A DNA stretch of 64,000 bases from Mycobacterium decipiens (lineage in GTDB: Bacteria > Actinomycetota > Actinomycetes > Mycobacteriales > Mycobacteriaceae): the NCBI RefSeq assembly GCF_963853665.1, contig NZ_OY970459.1, forward strand, positions 5,022,001 through 5,086,000, written 5' to 3'. Below the pieces are notes generated by a model. The model saw nothing but the letters and a program-made list of their open reading frames with translations. It ran no database searches and was not told the DNA's origin. The position numbers and the translations under genes were made by a program. Below are positions 30,407-39,912 of the stretch, piece by piece (position 1 is the stretch's first letter; every line of letters starts with the position of its first letter).

Positions 30407-32475
30407 GAATCGATCTCGCTCATGCCAACCGGCATGGCGGTGCCCCAAGTCGCAGACATCCGCGAAAGCGCGTATAAAGTCCCGGTGGCCCCGCAAATAT
30501 ACGACCCCCTGCCCCGACAGATTTTGCGCGGTTTGACCGATGACTGCGGCCACAAACAAATAGGACAGTCAAATCGTCCGCATTATTTGAGTCGAAGCTT
30601 CATGGAAACCTGACGTGCAGCCCCCCACCTCCGCCACCTCGATCCTGAGCCCGAACCAGCAGCCCTACACTTTGTCTCCCTCTGACCGCGATCGCCAGCG
30701 GTCGCACCGGTGCCGCCCGGAGTGCCACCCGTGCCTTGAGGACCCCTGCGCATGACACCGCCGACGCCCGCCGAAACGCACGTCGTGATTGCCGGTGCTG
30801 GAATCGCGGGGATGGCCGCCGCCATGGTGCTGGCCGAAGCCGGCGTGCGGGTCACATTGTGCGAAGCCGCACCCGAAGCCGGGGGCAAGGCCAAGAGTTT
30901 ACGCCGCGCGGACGGGCACCCGACCGAGCACAGTTTGCGCGTTTACACGGATTCCTACCAGACCCTGCTGACGCTGTTCGCACGCATACCCACCCAGAAC
31001 GGGACCGTCCTGGACAATCTGGTCGGCGTGAGTCTGGTTTCGGCTACCAAACAACGTGTGATCGGCCGAGCGGCTGTGCCCGCGCCATTCGAACTCCGGG
31101 CGCCGACCTTGGCGCGGATCGTCGGCAAAGTCATCGACCCGCTCAGGCAGCTGGGCCGCATCGCGGTGCGCAGCGCAATGGTGATTGTCGGTCTGGCCCA
31201 ACGGGGAGTGGCTCCCACGGACGTACTGCATTACCTCTACGCCCATCTGCGGCTGCTATGGATGTGCAAAGAGCGACTCGTCGCCGAGCTGGGCGACATC
31301 TCGTACGCGGACTACCTACAACTCGGCCGCAAATCCCCGCAGGCGCAGGAATTCTTCGCTTCCTTGCCGCGCATTTACGTCGCGGCCCGCCCGAGCGCAG
31401 AAGCAGCGGCGATCGCTCCCATCCTCCTCAAGGGGCTGTTTCGCCTAAAAAGTACTGGCCCACCAGCCCTCGATAACGCAAAGCTGCCCCCAATCATGAT
31501 GGCCGATGGGCCGACCAGTGAACGCATGGTCGAACCCTGGCTTCACCACCTCCGAAATCTCGGCGTCGACCTGCACTTCGACACCCGCATCAACGACCTC
31601 GAATTCGACGATGGCCGCCTCACCGCGTTGATTTCGGCCGATGGCCGCAGGTTTGCCTGCGACCACGCCATCCTGGCCGTGCCCTACCTGACGCTGCGTG
31701 AGCTGGCCACATCGACTCACGTCCGGCACCATCTTCCCCAGCTAGCTGCCGAGCATGCCATTGCCCTTGAGGCATCCAACGGAATCCAGTGCTTTCTGAA
31801 CGACATCCCCCCGACGTGGCCTTCCCACCTTCGCCCCGGCGTCCTGGTCACGTATATGGAAAGCGAGTGGTCCCTAGCGCTCGTTCTTCAGGGCGAAGGC
31901 TTTTGGCGCAATGTCAGCCTGCCGGAAGGAACCAGATACGTGCTGTCGATCACCTGGAGTGATGTGGACAAGCCCGGTCCGGTCTTCCATCGCCCGGTAA
32001 GCGAATGCACGCCAGAGGAGATCGTGACCGAATGTCTGGCACAGTGCGACCTGGATCGATCACACCTCCTGGGCTGGCAGATCGATCACGAGCTCCAGTA
32101 CCTCGACGAGGCCGACTACGACAGCCTGGCCGGCACACTGCCCCCCCATCTCGCGTCGCCGCCGGCACGCGGAAAGCGGATGGTGAACTTCTCACCACTC
32201 ACCATCTTGATGCCCGGCGCTCGGCAGCGATCTCCGGCCATTTCTACCCAAGTGCCCAACCTGTTTCTCGCCGGTGAAGCGATCCACGCACCGGACCTGA
32301 CCCTGTTCGTTCCCACCATGGAGAAGGCGGCATGCTCCGGGTACCTAGCCGCCCACCAAATCCTGGGCATGGTCGCTGGCCACGATGCGGCTCGACTACG
32401 GATTGAGTTCCGCGATCCCGCCCCCTTCGCGGTCCTCCGGCGGATAGACCGATGGCTTTGGCACCGCCGCCGACC
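30407..32475 (+). repeat. Right copy of the ~2-kb direct repeat
   Basis: Matches 26641-28690: leader (including GCAAATATACGACCC and TCGATCCTGAGCCCGAACCAGC), start region and almost the whole oxidoreductase gene. The leaders have drifted more than the gene bodies, as expected when coding parts are kept alike by gene conversion. Homology ends at TTTGGCACCGCCGCC. Confidence 0.9.
30421..30436. promoter_or_regulatory. Palindrome CATGCC-N4-GGCATG upstream of copy 2
   Basis: Perfect 6-bp arms around AACC, in the same place in the leader as the palindrome at 26655. The base changes between the two copies keep the symmetry (the T and A next to the arms in one copy become C and G in the other), which argues for function as an operator or hairpin. 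Confidence 0.45.
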
Positions 32476-32572
32476 GCCGGCCCTGTCGACACCCCAGTCG
32501 ACGATTGCGGCCCCGCAAACCACCACCCCAGCCCCGAGCAGCGTGACCACCGTGGATCACGCTGCCGGCTAG
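30752..32572 (+). CDS. FAD-dependent oxidoreductase (phytoene desaturase-like), copy 2
   Basis: 606 aa, the copy whose position and length best fit Rv3727. Same FAD motif (GAGIAGMAAAM) and C-terminal GEAIHAPDLTLFVPTME as copy 1. Differences are clustered: residues ~60-115 (SLVSATKQRVIGRAAVPAPF against AVRAYRHRAVGRVAATVPVQ), ~205-255, and a short patch near LVTYMESEWSLAL. The C-terminal tail is Pro/Thr-rich (STPQSTIAAPQTTTPAPSS). Located 123 bases upstream of the MFS-patatin gene. Confidence 0.9.
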   Translation: MTPPTPAETHVVIAGAGIAGMAAAMVLAEAGVRVTLCEAAPEAGGKAKSLRRADGHPTEHSLRVYTDSYQTLLTLFARIPTQNGTVLDNLVGVSLVSATKQRVIGRAAVPAPFELRAPTLARIVGKVIDPLRQLGRIAVRSAMVIVGLAQRGVAPTDVLHYLYAHLRLLWMCKERLVAELGDISYADYLQLGRKSPQAQEFFASLPRIYVAARPSAEAAAIAPILLKGLFRLKSTGPPALDNAKLPPIMMADGPTSERMVEPWLHHLRNLGVDLHFDTRINDLEFDDGRLTALISADGRRFACDHAILAVPYLTLRELATSTHVRHHLPQLAAEHAIALEASNGIQCFLNDIPPTWPSHLRPGVLVTYMESEWSLALVLQGEGFWRNVSLPEGTRYVLSITWSDVDKPGPVFHRPVSECTPEEIVTECLAQCDLDRSHLLGWQIDHELQYLDEADYDSLAGTLPPHLASPPARGKRMVNFSPLTILMPGARQRSPAISTQVPNLFLAGEAIHAPDLTLFVPTMEKAACSGYLAAHQILGMVAGHDAARLRIEFRDPAPFAVLRRIDRWLWHRRRPPALSTPQSTIAAPQTTTPAPSSVTTVDHAAG

Positions 32573-32695
32573 CCACCCCTAAACCACTAACCCCGTCACG
32601 CTTCAGGTCCAACGTTGAACCTACGGGCTTAGCCGCGCCGTAAACCTACCGGCCAGACGCCCTCCCCCGACCCCCCACAGAACCTGGAGATCACC

Positions 32696-35600
32696 ATGCC
32701 CGCCCAAACCGTCACCGCCAACGTTGCGGCGTCCGTCATTGACGACGGGCCCGTCGAACCCGGTAGATGGGGCAGCCGCACCGGCGTCCCGCCCGCTCGA
32801 CGCCGCCAGCCCTCCTCGGCGGCGGTGCTGCTGGTGGCGGCGTTCGGCGCCTTCCTCGCCTTCCTTGACTCCACGATCGTCAACGTCGCGTTTCCGGACA
32901 TCCAGAGGCATTTCCAGAGCGACATCAGCGACCTGTCGTGGGTGCTCAACGCCTACAACATCGTCTTCGCGGCCTTCCTGGTGGCCTCCGGCAGGCTCGC
33001 CGATCTACTGGGGCGCAAGCGGGTGTTCATCTACGGCGTGGTGTTGTTCACCGTCGCGTCCGGCCTGTGCGCGATCGCCGACAGCGTCGGGCAACTGGTT
33101 GCGTTTCGAGTGCTGCAGGGCATCGGCGCGGCGGTTCTGGTACCCGCTTCGCTCGGGCTGGTCGTCGAGGCCTTCCCGGCCGCGCGGCGCGCGCACGGCG
33201 TAAACCTGTGGGGCGCGGCGGGAGCGATCGCCGCGGGCCTCGGCCCGCCGATCGGAGGTGCCCTCGTCGAGGCGGATGGCTGGCGGTGGGTGTTCCTGGT
33301 GAACCTTCCGCTGGGGGTGCTGGCTGTGCTGGCCGCTCGGCGGGCGCTGGTGGAGAACCGGGCCTCCGGACGTCGGCGCGTGCCCGACGTGCGTGGCGCG
33401 CTGCTGCTGGCCATCGCGCTGGGCTTTTTGACGCTGGGGTTGATCAAGGGACCGGACTGGGGTTGGGCCAGCTTGCCGGCGATCGGGTCATTGCTGGCCG
33501 CGGCGGTCGCGATGGTCGGGTTTGTCATGAGCTCTCGGCATCACCCGGCGCCGATGGTGGATCCCGCGTTGTTGCGCATCCGCTCGTTCGTGGCCGGCAC
33601 CGGGCTCACCGCCGTGGCCAGCGCGGGCTTCTACGCATATCTCCTGACGCACGTGCTGTTCCTGAACTATGTGTGGGGTTACACGCTGCTCGAGGCCGGC
33701 CTGGCCGTCGCCCCCGCCGCACTTGTCGCCGCCGTCGTTGCGGCGCTGCTTGGCCGCGTCGCCGACCGGCACGGTTACCGCTTCATCATCGGCATCGGTG
33801 CGCTGATCTGGGCTGGCAGCCTGCTGTGGTATCTGAAGGTTGTCGGGTCCACACCCGATTTCCTCGGTGAATGGCTGCCCGGCCAAATACTGCAAGGAAT
33901 CGGGGTGGGCGCTACGTTCCCGCTACTCGGCAGCGCCTCCCTGGCCCGGCTGGCCAAGGGCGGCAGCTACGCCACCGCGTCGGCGGTAACCGGCACCATC
34001 CGTCAGGTGGGTGCCGTCGTCGGCATCGCGCTGCTGGTGATCCTGGTCGGTACGCCGGCACCGGGCGCAGCCGAAGAGGTGTTGCGCCGCGGATGGACGA
34101 TGGCCGCGATCTGCTTTGTGGCGGTCGCATTCGGGGCGGTGTTGCTGGGTCGGATCCGGCCGGTCCCCGCGGCGACGGCAGAGGCCCCACCCGCGCCGCC
34201 GGTCGCCCCGTTGGGCTCGCAGCGGCCCATGCCCGCACCGGTGCGGCCACCGGCCGCGCCGGTGGCCCCGGTGCTCAAGGCTTCCCGCGAACTCGACCTG
34301 CTGGCGGCTCTGCGGTCTGCCCGACCGGACGCGCAGCTGGTTGAACTGCAGGCGGGCTCGTACCTGTTCCACGCGGGCGATGCGTCCGATGCGCTCTACG
34401 TGGTGCGCAGCGGGCGACTGCTGGTGCTCGCCGGCAACGGCGAGAAGGAGGATGTGGTCGCCGAACTCGGCCGCGGCCAGGTCGTCGGCGAACTCGGGGT
34501 GCTGCTCAACGCGCCGCGCTCCGCGACGGTGCGGGCCGTGCGCGACTCGTCCCTCACCCGAGTGACCAAAGCCGAGTTCGACAAGATCGCCGACGCCGGC
34601 GTGCTCGGGGCACTGGCGGGGGTACTGGCCAAACGGCAGCACCAGACGCGCACCGCCTCCCAGCGGACAACACCCGAGGCCGTTGTCGCGGTCATCGGTG
34701 TCAACTCCAATGCGCCCGTAGCGATGGTGGCCACCGAATTGTGTGCGGCACTATCGACTCGGCTGCGCGCGATCGCCCCCGGCCGGGTGGACCGCGACGG
34801 GTTGGAACGCGCCGAGCAGGCCGCCGACCGTGTGGTGTTACACGCGGCGGCCGACGACGCGCTGTGGCGGGACTTCTGTATGCGCGTCGCCGATCGCGTG
34901 GTGCTGGTCTCCAGCAACCCGGCCCCGCCGTCGGCAACGCTGCCGGCCCGGGCGACCGGCGCCGACCTGGTGCTGGCCGGACCACCCGCCGGCCGGGAGC
35001 ACCGGCGTGCCTGGGAGGAATTGATCACGCCACGGTCGATGCACACGATCCGACGCGGACACGTCGCCGACGACCTGCGGGTGCTCGCGACGCGCATCGC
35101 GGGCCGTTCCGTCGGGCTCGTCCTCAGCGGTGGCGCCGCGCGGGCGTGTGCCCACCTCGGCGTGCTCGAGGAGTTGGAGGCTGCCGGGGTCACCGTGGAC
35201 CGTTTTGCCGGCACCAGCATGGGGGCGATCATTGCCGCCCTGGCGGCCAGCGGTATGGACGCTGCCGGTGTGGATGCGCAGATCTACGAGCACTTCGTGC
35301 GCAAGAGCCACGGCGACTACACCCTGCCACGCAAGGGGCTCATCCGTGGAAAACGAACCCAAGCCGCCCTGCGCACCATCTTCGGAGACCAGCTGGTGGA
35401 GGAGCTGCCGAAGCACTTCCGCTGCGTCAGCGTCGACCTGCTGGGCCGGCGGCCCATCGTGCACCGCCGCGGCCCCCTCGCCGACGTCGTCGGCTGCTCG
35501 ATGCGGCTGCCCTTCCTGTACGCGCCAATGCCCTACAACGGCACCCTGCACGTCGACGGTGGCGTGCTGGACAACGTGCCCGTCACCACGCTGGTGGGCA

Positions 35601-35899
35601 AGGACGGCCCGCTGATCGCGGTGAACGTGGCCTCGGGCGGAAATCCGAGCCCCACGTCCAGCGGCAACCGCCGCCGGAAACCCCGGGTGCCCGGCCTCAC
35701 CGACACCCTCCTGCGCACCATGACAATCAGCAGCGCGATTGCGTCCGAATCGGTGCTGGCACAAGCCGACCTGGTGATCAAACCCAACCCGACCGGCGTC
35801 GGATTGATGGAATACCACCAGATTGACCTCGCCCGCGAAGCCGGCCGGAACGCGGCCCGGGAAGCGTTGCCGCAGATCATGGAGCTGGTGCACCGCTGA
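32696..35899 (+). CDS. Fusion of MFS transporter, cyclic-nucleotide-binding domain and patatin-like phospholipase
   Basis: 1067 aa, homologue of Rv3728. Residues ~38-500 form a 14-TM DHA2-type MFS transporter (FLAFLDSTIVNVAFPDI, GRLADLLGRKRVF, LQGIGAAVLVPASLGLV). Residues ~545-640 are a cNMP-binding domain (SYLFHAGDASDALYVV, GELGVLLNAPRSATVR). Residues ~765-1060 are a patatin domain with oxyanion loop SGGAARACAHLGVLE, nucleophile GTSMG and the Asp of VDGGVLDNVPV. Shape suggests a nucleotide-controlled lipid exporter or membrane lipase of the inner membrane; the middle part resembles NTE-like proteins. Confidence 0.93.
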   Translation: MPAQTVTANVAASVIDDGPVEPGRWGSRTGVPPARRRQPSSAAVLLVAAFGAFLAFLDSTIVNVAFPDIQRHFQSDISDLSWVLNAYNIVFAAFLVASGRLADLLGRKRVFIYGVVLFTVASGLCAIADSVGQLVAFRVLQGIGAAVLVPASLGLVVEAFPAARRAHGVNLWGAAGAIAAGLGPPIGGALVEADGWRWVFLVNLPLGVLAVLAARRALVENRASGRRRVPDVRGALLLAIALGFLTLGLIKGPDWGWASLPAIGSLLAAAVAMVGFVMSSRHHPAPMVDPALLRIRSFVAGTGLTAVASAGFYAYLLTHVLFLNYVWGYTLLEAGLAVAPAALVAAVVAALLGRVADRHGYRFIIGIGALIWAGSLLWYLKVVGSTPDFLGEWLPGQILQGIGVGATFPLLGSASLARLAKGGSYATASAVTGTIRQVGAVVGIALLVILVGTPAPGAAEEVLRRGWTMAAICFVAVAFGAVLLGRIRPVPAATAEAPPAPPVAPLGSQRPMPAPVRPPAAPVAPVLKASRELDLLAALRSARPDAQLVELQAGSYLFHAGDASDALYVVRSGRLLVLAGNGEKEDVVAELGRGQVVGELGVLLNAPRSATVRAVRDSSLTRVTKAEFDKIADAGVLGALAGVLAKRQHQTRTASQRTTPEAVVAVIGVNSNAPVAMVATELCAALSTRLRAIAPGRVDRDGLERAEQAADRVVLHAAADDALWRDFCMRVADRVVLVSSNPAPPSATLPARATGADLVLAGPPAGREHRRAWEELITPRSMHTIRRGHVADDLRVLATRIAGRSVGLVLSGGAARACAHLGVLEELEAAGVTVDRFAGTSMGAIIAALAASGMDAAGVDAQIYEHFVRKSHGDYTLPRKGLIRGKRTQAALRTIFGDQLVEELPKHFRCVSVDLLGRRPIVHRRGPLADVVGCSMRLPFLYAPMPYNGTLHVDGGVLDNVPVTTLVGKDGPLIAVNVASGGNPSPTSSGNRRRKPRVPGLTDTLLRTMTISSAIASESVLAQADLVIKPNPTGVGLMEYHQIDLAREAGRNAAREALPQIMELVHR

Positions 35900-35927
35900 G
35901 CCAAGGACACAGGTCGCGGACCGCGAT

Positions 35928-36968
35928 TCAGCTGGGCCGGGTGCTCCCTTTTAGGTCGGTGTCCCGGCTCGGTTGCACCCGCTTGGGTTCGCCCGGCATC
36001 TTCGGGTAGTTCGGCGGATACGGCAGGTCGCCAAGCCCGCGCTCCGCGTCGGCCGCGGCCATGTCCAGCAACGGAGCAATCGACTGGGCCACCTCATCCA
36101 TGCCGGCCCACGGGTCGTCCCGGCGCTGCACCAAATCGGGCACCGTGGCGATGGTGTAGTCGTCGGGGTCGGCGCTGGCCAGCTCGTCCCAGGTCAACGG
36201 CGTCGACACGGTCGCGATGGGGGTGCGCCGCACCGAGTACGCCGACGCCATGGTGCGGTCGCGGGCGTTCTGGTTGAAGTCGATGAAGATGCGCGCGCCC
36301 CGTTGCTCCTTCCACCACGACGTGGTCACCGCGTCGGGCGCGCGGCGTTCCACCTCGCGGGCCAGCGCGATGCCCGCCCGGCGCACCTCGATGAAGTCCC
36401 AATCGGTGGCGATGCGTACGAACACATGGATCCCGCGTCCTCCGGACGTCTTCGGATAACCGGCCAGACCGAGTTCGTCCAGCAGCGGCCGCAGCACATC
36501 GACGGCGACCGCGCGCGCCTCCTCGAAGCCGGTGCCGGGCTGCGGATCCAGATCGATACGCAACTCGTCGGGGCGCTCGGTGTCCGGGCAGCGCACCTGC
36601 CATGGATGCAGGGTGATCGCGCCCATCTGCGCGGCCCACACGATCGCGGCCGGATGAGTCACCTTCAGCGCGTCTGCAGTCCGTCCCGACGGGAAGGTCA
36701 CCCGGCAGGTCTGCAGGTAGTCGGGGTGGTGCTGGGGGATCCGCTTCTGATAGATCTCCTCGCCGTCAATGCCGTCGGGAAAGCGCTGCAAGTGCGTCGG
36801 GCGGTCACGCAGCGGGGCGAGCATCGGATGACCCGCCACCGCGAGGTAGTACTCGACCAGCCGTCCCTTGGTCCCTTTCGAACCGAGCTTGGGGAAGAAC
36901 ACCTTGTCCCGATTGGTCAGCCGAACGGCGATGCCGTCCACGTCGAGTTCTTCTGCTGCGGCAGCCAT
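35928..36968 (-). CDS. LigD-like primase/polymerase domain protein
   Basis: Stand-alone archaeo-eukaryotic primase-type polymerase (LigD PolDom family), homologue of Rv3730c, 346 aa from the ATG at 36968. Catalytic acidic pair in ELRIDLDPQPG (DxD) and the third Asp in RIFIDFNQN; SGGRGIHVFVRI is the conserved nucleotide-binding block. Divergent from ligC with 37 bases between starts, so the two share a promoter region and presumably act together in gap filling and end joining. Confidence 0.92.
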   Translation of the reverse strand: MAAAAEELDVDGIAVRLTNRDKVFFPKLGSKGTKGRLVEYYLAVAGHPMLAPLRDRPTHLQRFPDGIDGEEIYQKRIPQHHPDYLQTCRVTFPSGRTADALKVTHPAAIVWAAQMGAITLHPWQVRCPDTERPDELRIDLDPQPGTGFEEARAVAVDVLRPLLDELGLAGYPKTSGGRGIHVFVRIATDWDFIEVRRAGIALAREVERRAPDAVTTSWWKEQRGARIFIDFNQNARDRTMASAYSVRRTPIATVSTPLTWDELASADPDDYTIATVPDLVQRRDDPWAGMDEVAQSIAPLLDMAAADAERGLGDLPYPPNYPKMPGEPKRVQPSRDTDLKGSTRPS

Positions 36969-37005
36969 ATACGGATTCCAGCATGCCGCACGGGAGAATG
37001 AGCCA

Positions 37006-38091
37006 ATGGACTTGCCCGTGATGCCGCCGGTTTCGCCGATGCTCGCCAAATCGGTCAAGACGATCCCATCGGATGCGTCCTACGAGCCCAAGTGGGACGG
37101 TTTCCGGTCCATCTGCTTTCGCGACGGCGATCAGGTTGAGCTGGGCAGCCGCAACGAACGGCCGATGACACGCTACTTCCCCGAGCTGGTCGCCGCGGTC
37201 AAGGCCGAGCTGCCGCGGCGTTGCGTGATCGACGGGGAGATCATCATCGCCACCGAACATGGCTTGGACTTCGAGGCGCTGCAACAGCGCATCCATCCGG
37301 CCGATTCGCGGGTGCGGCTACTCGCCGAACACACTCCGGCCTCCTTCATCGCATTCGACCTGCTGGCCCTCGGCGATGACGACTACACAGGGCGGCCGTT
37401 TCGTGCGCGGCGTGCGGCCCTGATCGGCGCGGTCACCGGCTCGGGCCCATCGATCCACGTCACGCCGGCGACCACCGATTTGGCGACCGCACAACGATGG
37501 TTCTCCGAATTCGAGGGCGCCGGCCTGGACGGCGTGATCGCCAAACCACTACGGATCACCTATCAACCCGACAAACGCGTCATGTTCAAGATCAAACACG
37601 AGCGGACCGCCGACTGCGTGGTGGCCGGCTATCGGGTGCACAAGTCCGGCGCAGATGCGATCGGTTCGCTGCTGCTCGGGCTTTATCAGGGCGACGGCCA
37701 GCTCGCGTCGGTGGGCGTGATCGGCGCCTTCCCGATGGCCGAACGCCGGCGGCTGTTCGCCGAGCTGCAGCCGCTGGTCACCAGCTTCGACGACCACCCG
37801 TGGAATTGGGCCGCCCACGAGGCCGGCGGGCGCACCCCACGCAGGAACGAATTCTCGCGCTGGAACGCCGGGAAAGATCTGTCGTTCGTGCCGCTGCGAC
37901 CCGAGCGGGTGGTTGAGGTCCGCTACGACCACATGGAAGGCGCGCGGTTTCGGCACACCGCACAATTCAACCGGTGGCGCCCCGACCGTGACCCGCGTTC
38001 ATGCACCTATGCGCAGCTCGAACAACCGCTCACCTTCAGCCTTGGCGATATCGTGCCCGGCCTCGGTCCGGGCGCCGCGAGCGCTCGGTAG
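37006..38091 (+). CDS. ligC: ATP-dependent DNA ligase LigC
   Basis: 361 aa. The adenylated Lys is in EPKWDGFRS (motif I); IDGEIIIA is motif III, DGVIAKPL motif IV and MFKIKHERTADCVVAGY motif V. The OB-fold C-terminus holds VEVRYDHMEGARFRH. Starts at the ATG at 37006, matching MQLPVMPPVSPMLAKS in M. tuberculosis. A back-up ligase for repair and end joining, paired with the adjacent polymerase. Confidence 0.95.
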   Translation: MDLPVMPPVSPMLAKSVKTIPSDASYEPKWDGFRSICFRDGDQVELGSRNERPMTRYFPELVAAVKAELPRRCVIDGEIIIATEHGLDFEALQQRIHPADSRVRLLAEHTPASFIAFDLLALGDDDYTGRPFRARRAALIGAVTGSGPSIHVTPATTDLATAQRWFSEFEGAGLDGVIAKPLRITYQPDKRVMFKIKHERTADCVVAGYRVHKSGADAIGSLLLGLYQGDGQLASVGVIGAFPMAERRRLFAELQPLVTSFDDHPWNWAAHEAGGRTPRRNEFSRWNAGKDLSFVPLRPERVVEVRYDHMEGARFRHTAQFNRWRPDRDPRSCTYAQLEQPLTFSLGDIVPGLGPGAASAR

Positions 38092-38162
38092 TCCAGCATC
38101 CGGCGGCACGCCTGGCATTCGAACGTCGCGGTTCGGATGCCAGCCCCCATTACGATGTCGTG

Positions 38163-38615
38163 ATGCTGCACGTATCCTCGCTGTTCGTCGCGGGTACCGC
38201 CACGCTTGACGAACACGGTGCGATAACTGCCACGCGCATACCTACAACCTGGTTCGAGGTCAACCAAATCCCGTTGTGGGTAAAGGTTCCGGTCGTTCTC
38301 GTGGTGCACGCGCGAGCCGGTGGGGACTACGAACCTGATCTGCATGTCGTGTGCAAAGATCCCGCCGGGGTGCCGCGTGGGGTCCTGCGAGCGACTTGGC
38401 ACTGGCCCGACGACGACCGCAAATCATCCAAATACCGGTGCATAACTCAACCACTGGCGTTCCCGATCGACGCCGAAGGCGAGTACACCATCGGCGCCTA
38501 CTACGACGCCGGCGGAAAAGTCGAAATATCCACCCCCATACCGATTTCGATCGCGTTGGCGGCGACGGCAAGTCCGGTCACCAACAATGGCGACTGCGCG
38601 GAGCGCCCCGCCTAG
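38163..38615 (+). CDS. Conserved hypothetical protein (DUF6941-like)
   Basis: 150 aa from the ATG at 38163. Beta-rich sequence (MLHVSSLFVAGTATLDEHG, VKVPVVLVVHARAGGD, GEYTIGAYYDAGGKVEIS), soluble, no signal peptide. The pattern (FEVNQIPLWVKVPVVLVV ... YTI-Y-D) is that of small proteins of unknown function with an immunoglobulin-like beta sandwich. The call is tentative. Overlaps the convergent P450 stop by 4 bases. Confidence 0.6.
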   Translation: MLHVSSLFVAGTATLDEHGAITATRIPTTWFEVNQIPLWVKVPVVLVVHARAGGDYEPDLHVVCKDPAGVPRGVLRATWHWPDDDRKSSKYRCITQPLAFPIDAEGEYTIGAYYDAGGKVEISTPIPISIALAATASPVTNNGDCAERPA

Positions 38616-39841
38616 ACCGCGACCGTCAACGCCGACAATCCGCGCAGCGTGACGTTAGTCTTGTACCGCGGCTCACTGTCCAACCGGGCGTCGCCGAATC
38701 GCGCCGCAACCGCCGACAGGGCGACACTGGCTTCCAACCTCGCCAGCGGAGCGCCCAGGCAATAGTGCAGCCCACGCCCGAATGCCAAGTGCCGGAAGGT
38801 CCCTCGATCCGGATCGAAAGCATCCGGTCGCTCGAACTCGGCCGAATCACGATGCGCCGCGGCCACCAGCAGCAGCATGGTGTTGCCCTTGTCCACCTGG
38901 GTATCGCCGACAGTGATGTCGTCGGCGGCGATTCGGCTGACCAGTTGTACGGGCGGATCGTATCGGAGGGTCTCCTCGATGACCGCCGGAGCCCGGCCGG
39001 CGTCCGCGCCCAGCGCTGCCCACTGCGGCGGGTGGCGCAGCATCGCCAGGATGGCATTGGCGATCAGGTTCACCGTCGTCTCGTGTCCCGCGATCAGCAG
39101 CAGATTGCAGGTGGAGACGATCTCCTCTTCGGTCAGTTGATCGCCGGATTCCTCGACGGCGATCAGGCCCGACATCAGGTCATCGCCGGGCTGTGCCCGA
39201 CGATGTTCGATCAGCCCATGCAGGTATGCGCGCAGCCACCGACTGGCCTGTTGCCGCTCCTCATCGACGCCCGGGGGTGCGCCGGAGAAGTCGACGAATG
39301 GGTCCAGCCCCTGCGCCAACACCGCGGACGCACGACTGAACTGCGGCTCGTCCTCGAGCGGCACACCGAGCAACCGGCAGATGACCGCCACCGGCAGCGG
39401 ATAGGCGAAGTCGTCGACGACATCGAATCTGCCTCGTTCGGCGATCCGGTCGAGCAATCCGTCCACCAGTGCGCCGATCTCGGGTTGCAGTGCGTTCACG
39501 ACCTTTGGCACGAACGCCTTGCTGACCAGCTTCCGCAGCCGGGTGTGATCGGGCGGATCGAGGAACAAGAATCCCGGCGGGCCGAGCGGCTGCGGCACCA
39601 CGTCCGGGTCGTGCTGCGCCGCGACCGACCTGCGCCCGTTACTGCTCACCGACGGGTGCCGCAGCAGCTCATCGCAGTCCCGGTAGCTCGAGAACACGGC
39701 CAGGTTGGCCTCGGGCAGTTGGAACGGCCCCTGATCCCGGAATCGGGCGTACACCGGATAGGGATTGGCCCGGTTGGCCGGGTCCAGCAGCTGGACCAGC
39801 AACGCTTGGTGTTCGGCCTGCTCGATGGGAGTGGTCGTCAT
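38612..39841 (-). CDS. Cytochrome P450
   Basis: 409 aa from the ATG at 39841 (MTTTPIEQAEHQALL). The heme-binding loop is HLAFGRGLHYCLGAPLAR with the Cys ligand; the I-helix oxygen motif is LLIAGHETT; the K-helix ExxR is EETLRYDPP. A typical soluble bacterial class I P450 that would need ferredoxin and reductase from elsewhere. Family number not assigned. I do not recall a P450 here in H37Rv. Confidence 0.93.
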   Translation of the reverse strand: MTTTPIEQAEHQALLVQLLDPANRANPYPVYARFRDQGPFQLPEANLAVFSSYRDCDELLRHPSVSSNGRRSVAAQHDPDVVPQPLGPPGFLFLDPPDHTRLRKLVSKAFVPKVVNALQPEIGALVDGLLDRIAERGRFDVVDDFAYPLPVAVICRLLGVPLEDEPQFSRASAVLAQGLDPFVDFSGAPPGVDEERQQASRWLRAYLHGLIEHRRAQPGDDLMSGLIAVEESGDQLTEEEIVSTCNLLLIAGHETTVNLIANAILAMLRHPPQWAALGADAGRAPAVIEETLRYDPPVQLVSRIAADDITVGDTQVDKGNTMLLLVAAAHRDSAEFERPDAFDPDRGTFRHLAFGRGLHYCLGAPLARLEASVALSAVAARFGDARLDSEPRYKTNVTLRGLSALTVAV

Positions 39842-39912
39842 CCTCACATTGTGCCCGTGGCACCGAGCCAAAACAGGCGGCCGGCGCCACCTGGCCGCGT
39901 AGCATCTGCGGG

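Noticed and set aside
30421..30613. Small peptide gene MPTGMAV...VAPQIYDPL in the oxidoreductase leaders
   Set aside because: The two copies differ mostly at amino-acid-changing positions and end at different places, so conservation looks like DNA-level (leader) rather than coding.
26641..32475. Insertion sequence or transposon
   Set aside because: The ~2-kb direct repeats carry an oxidoreductase gene; no transposase, terminal inverted repeats or target duplication was seen.
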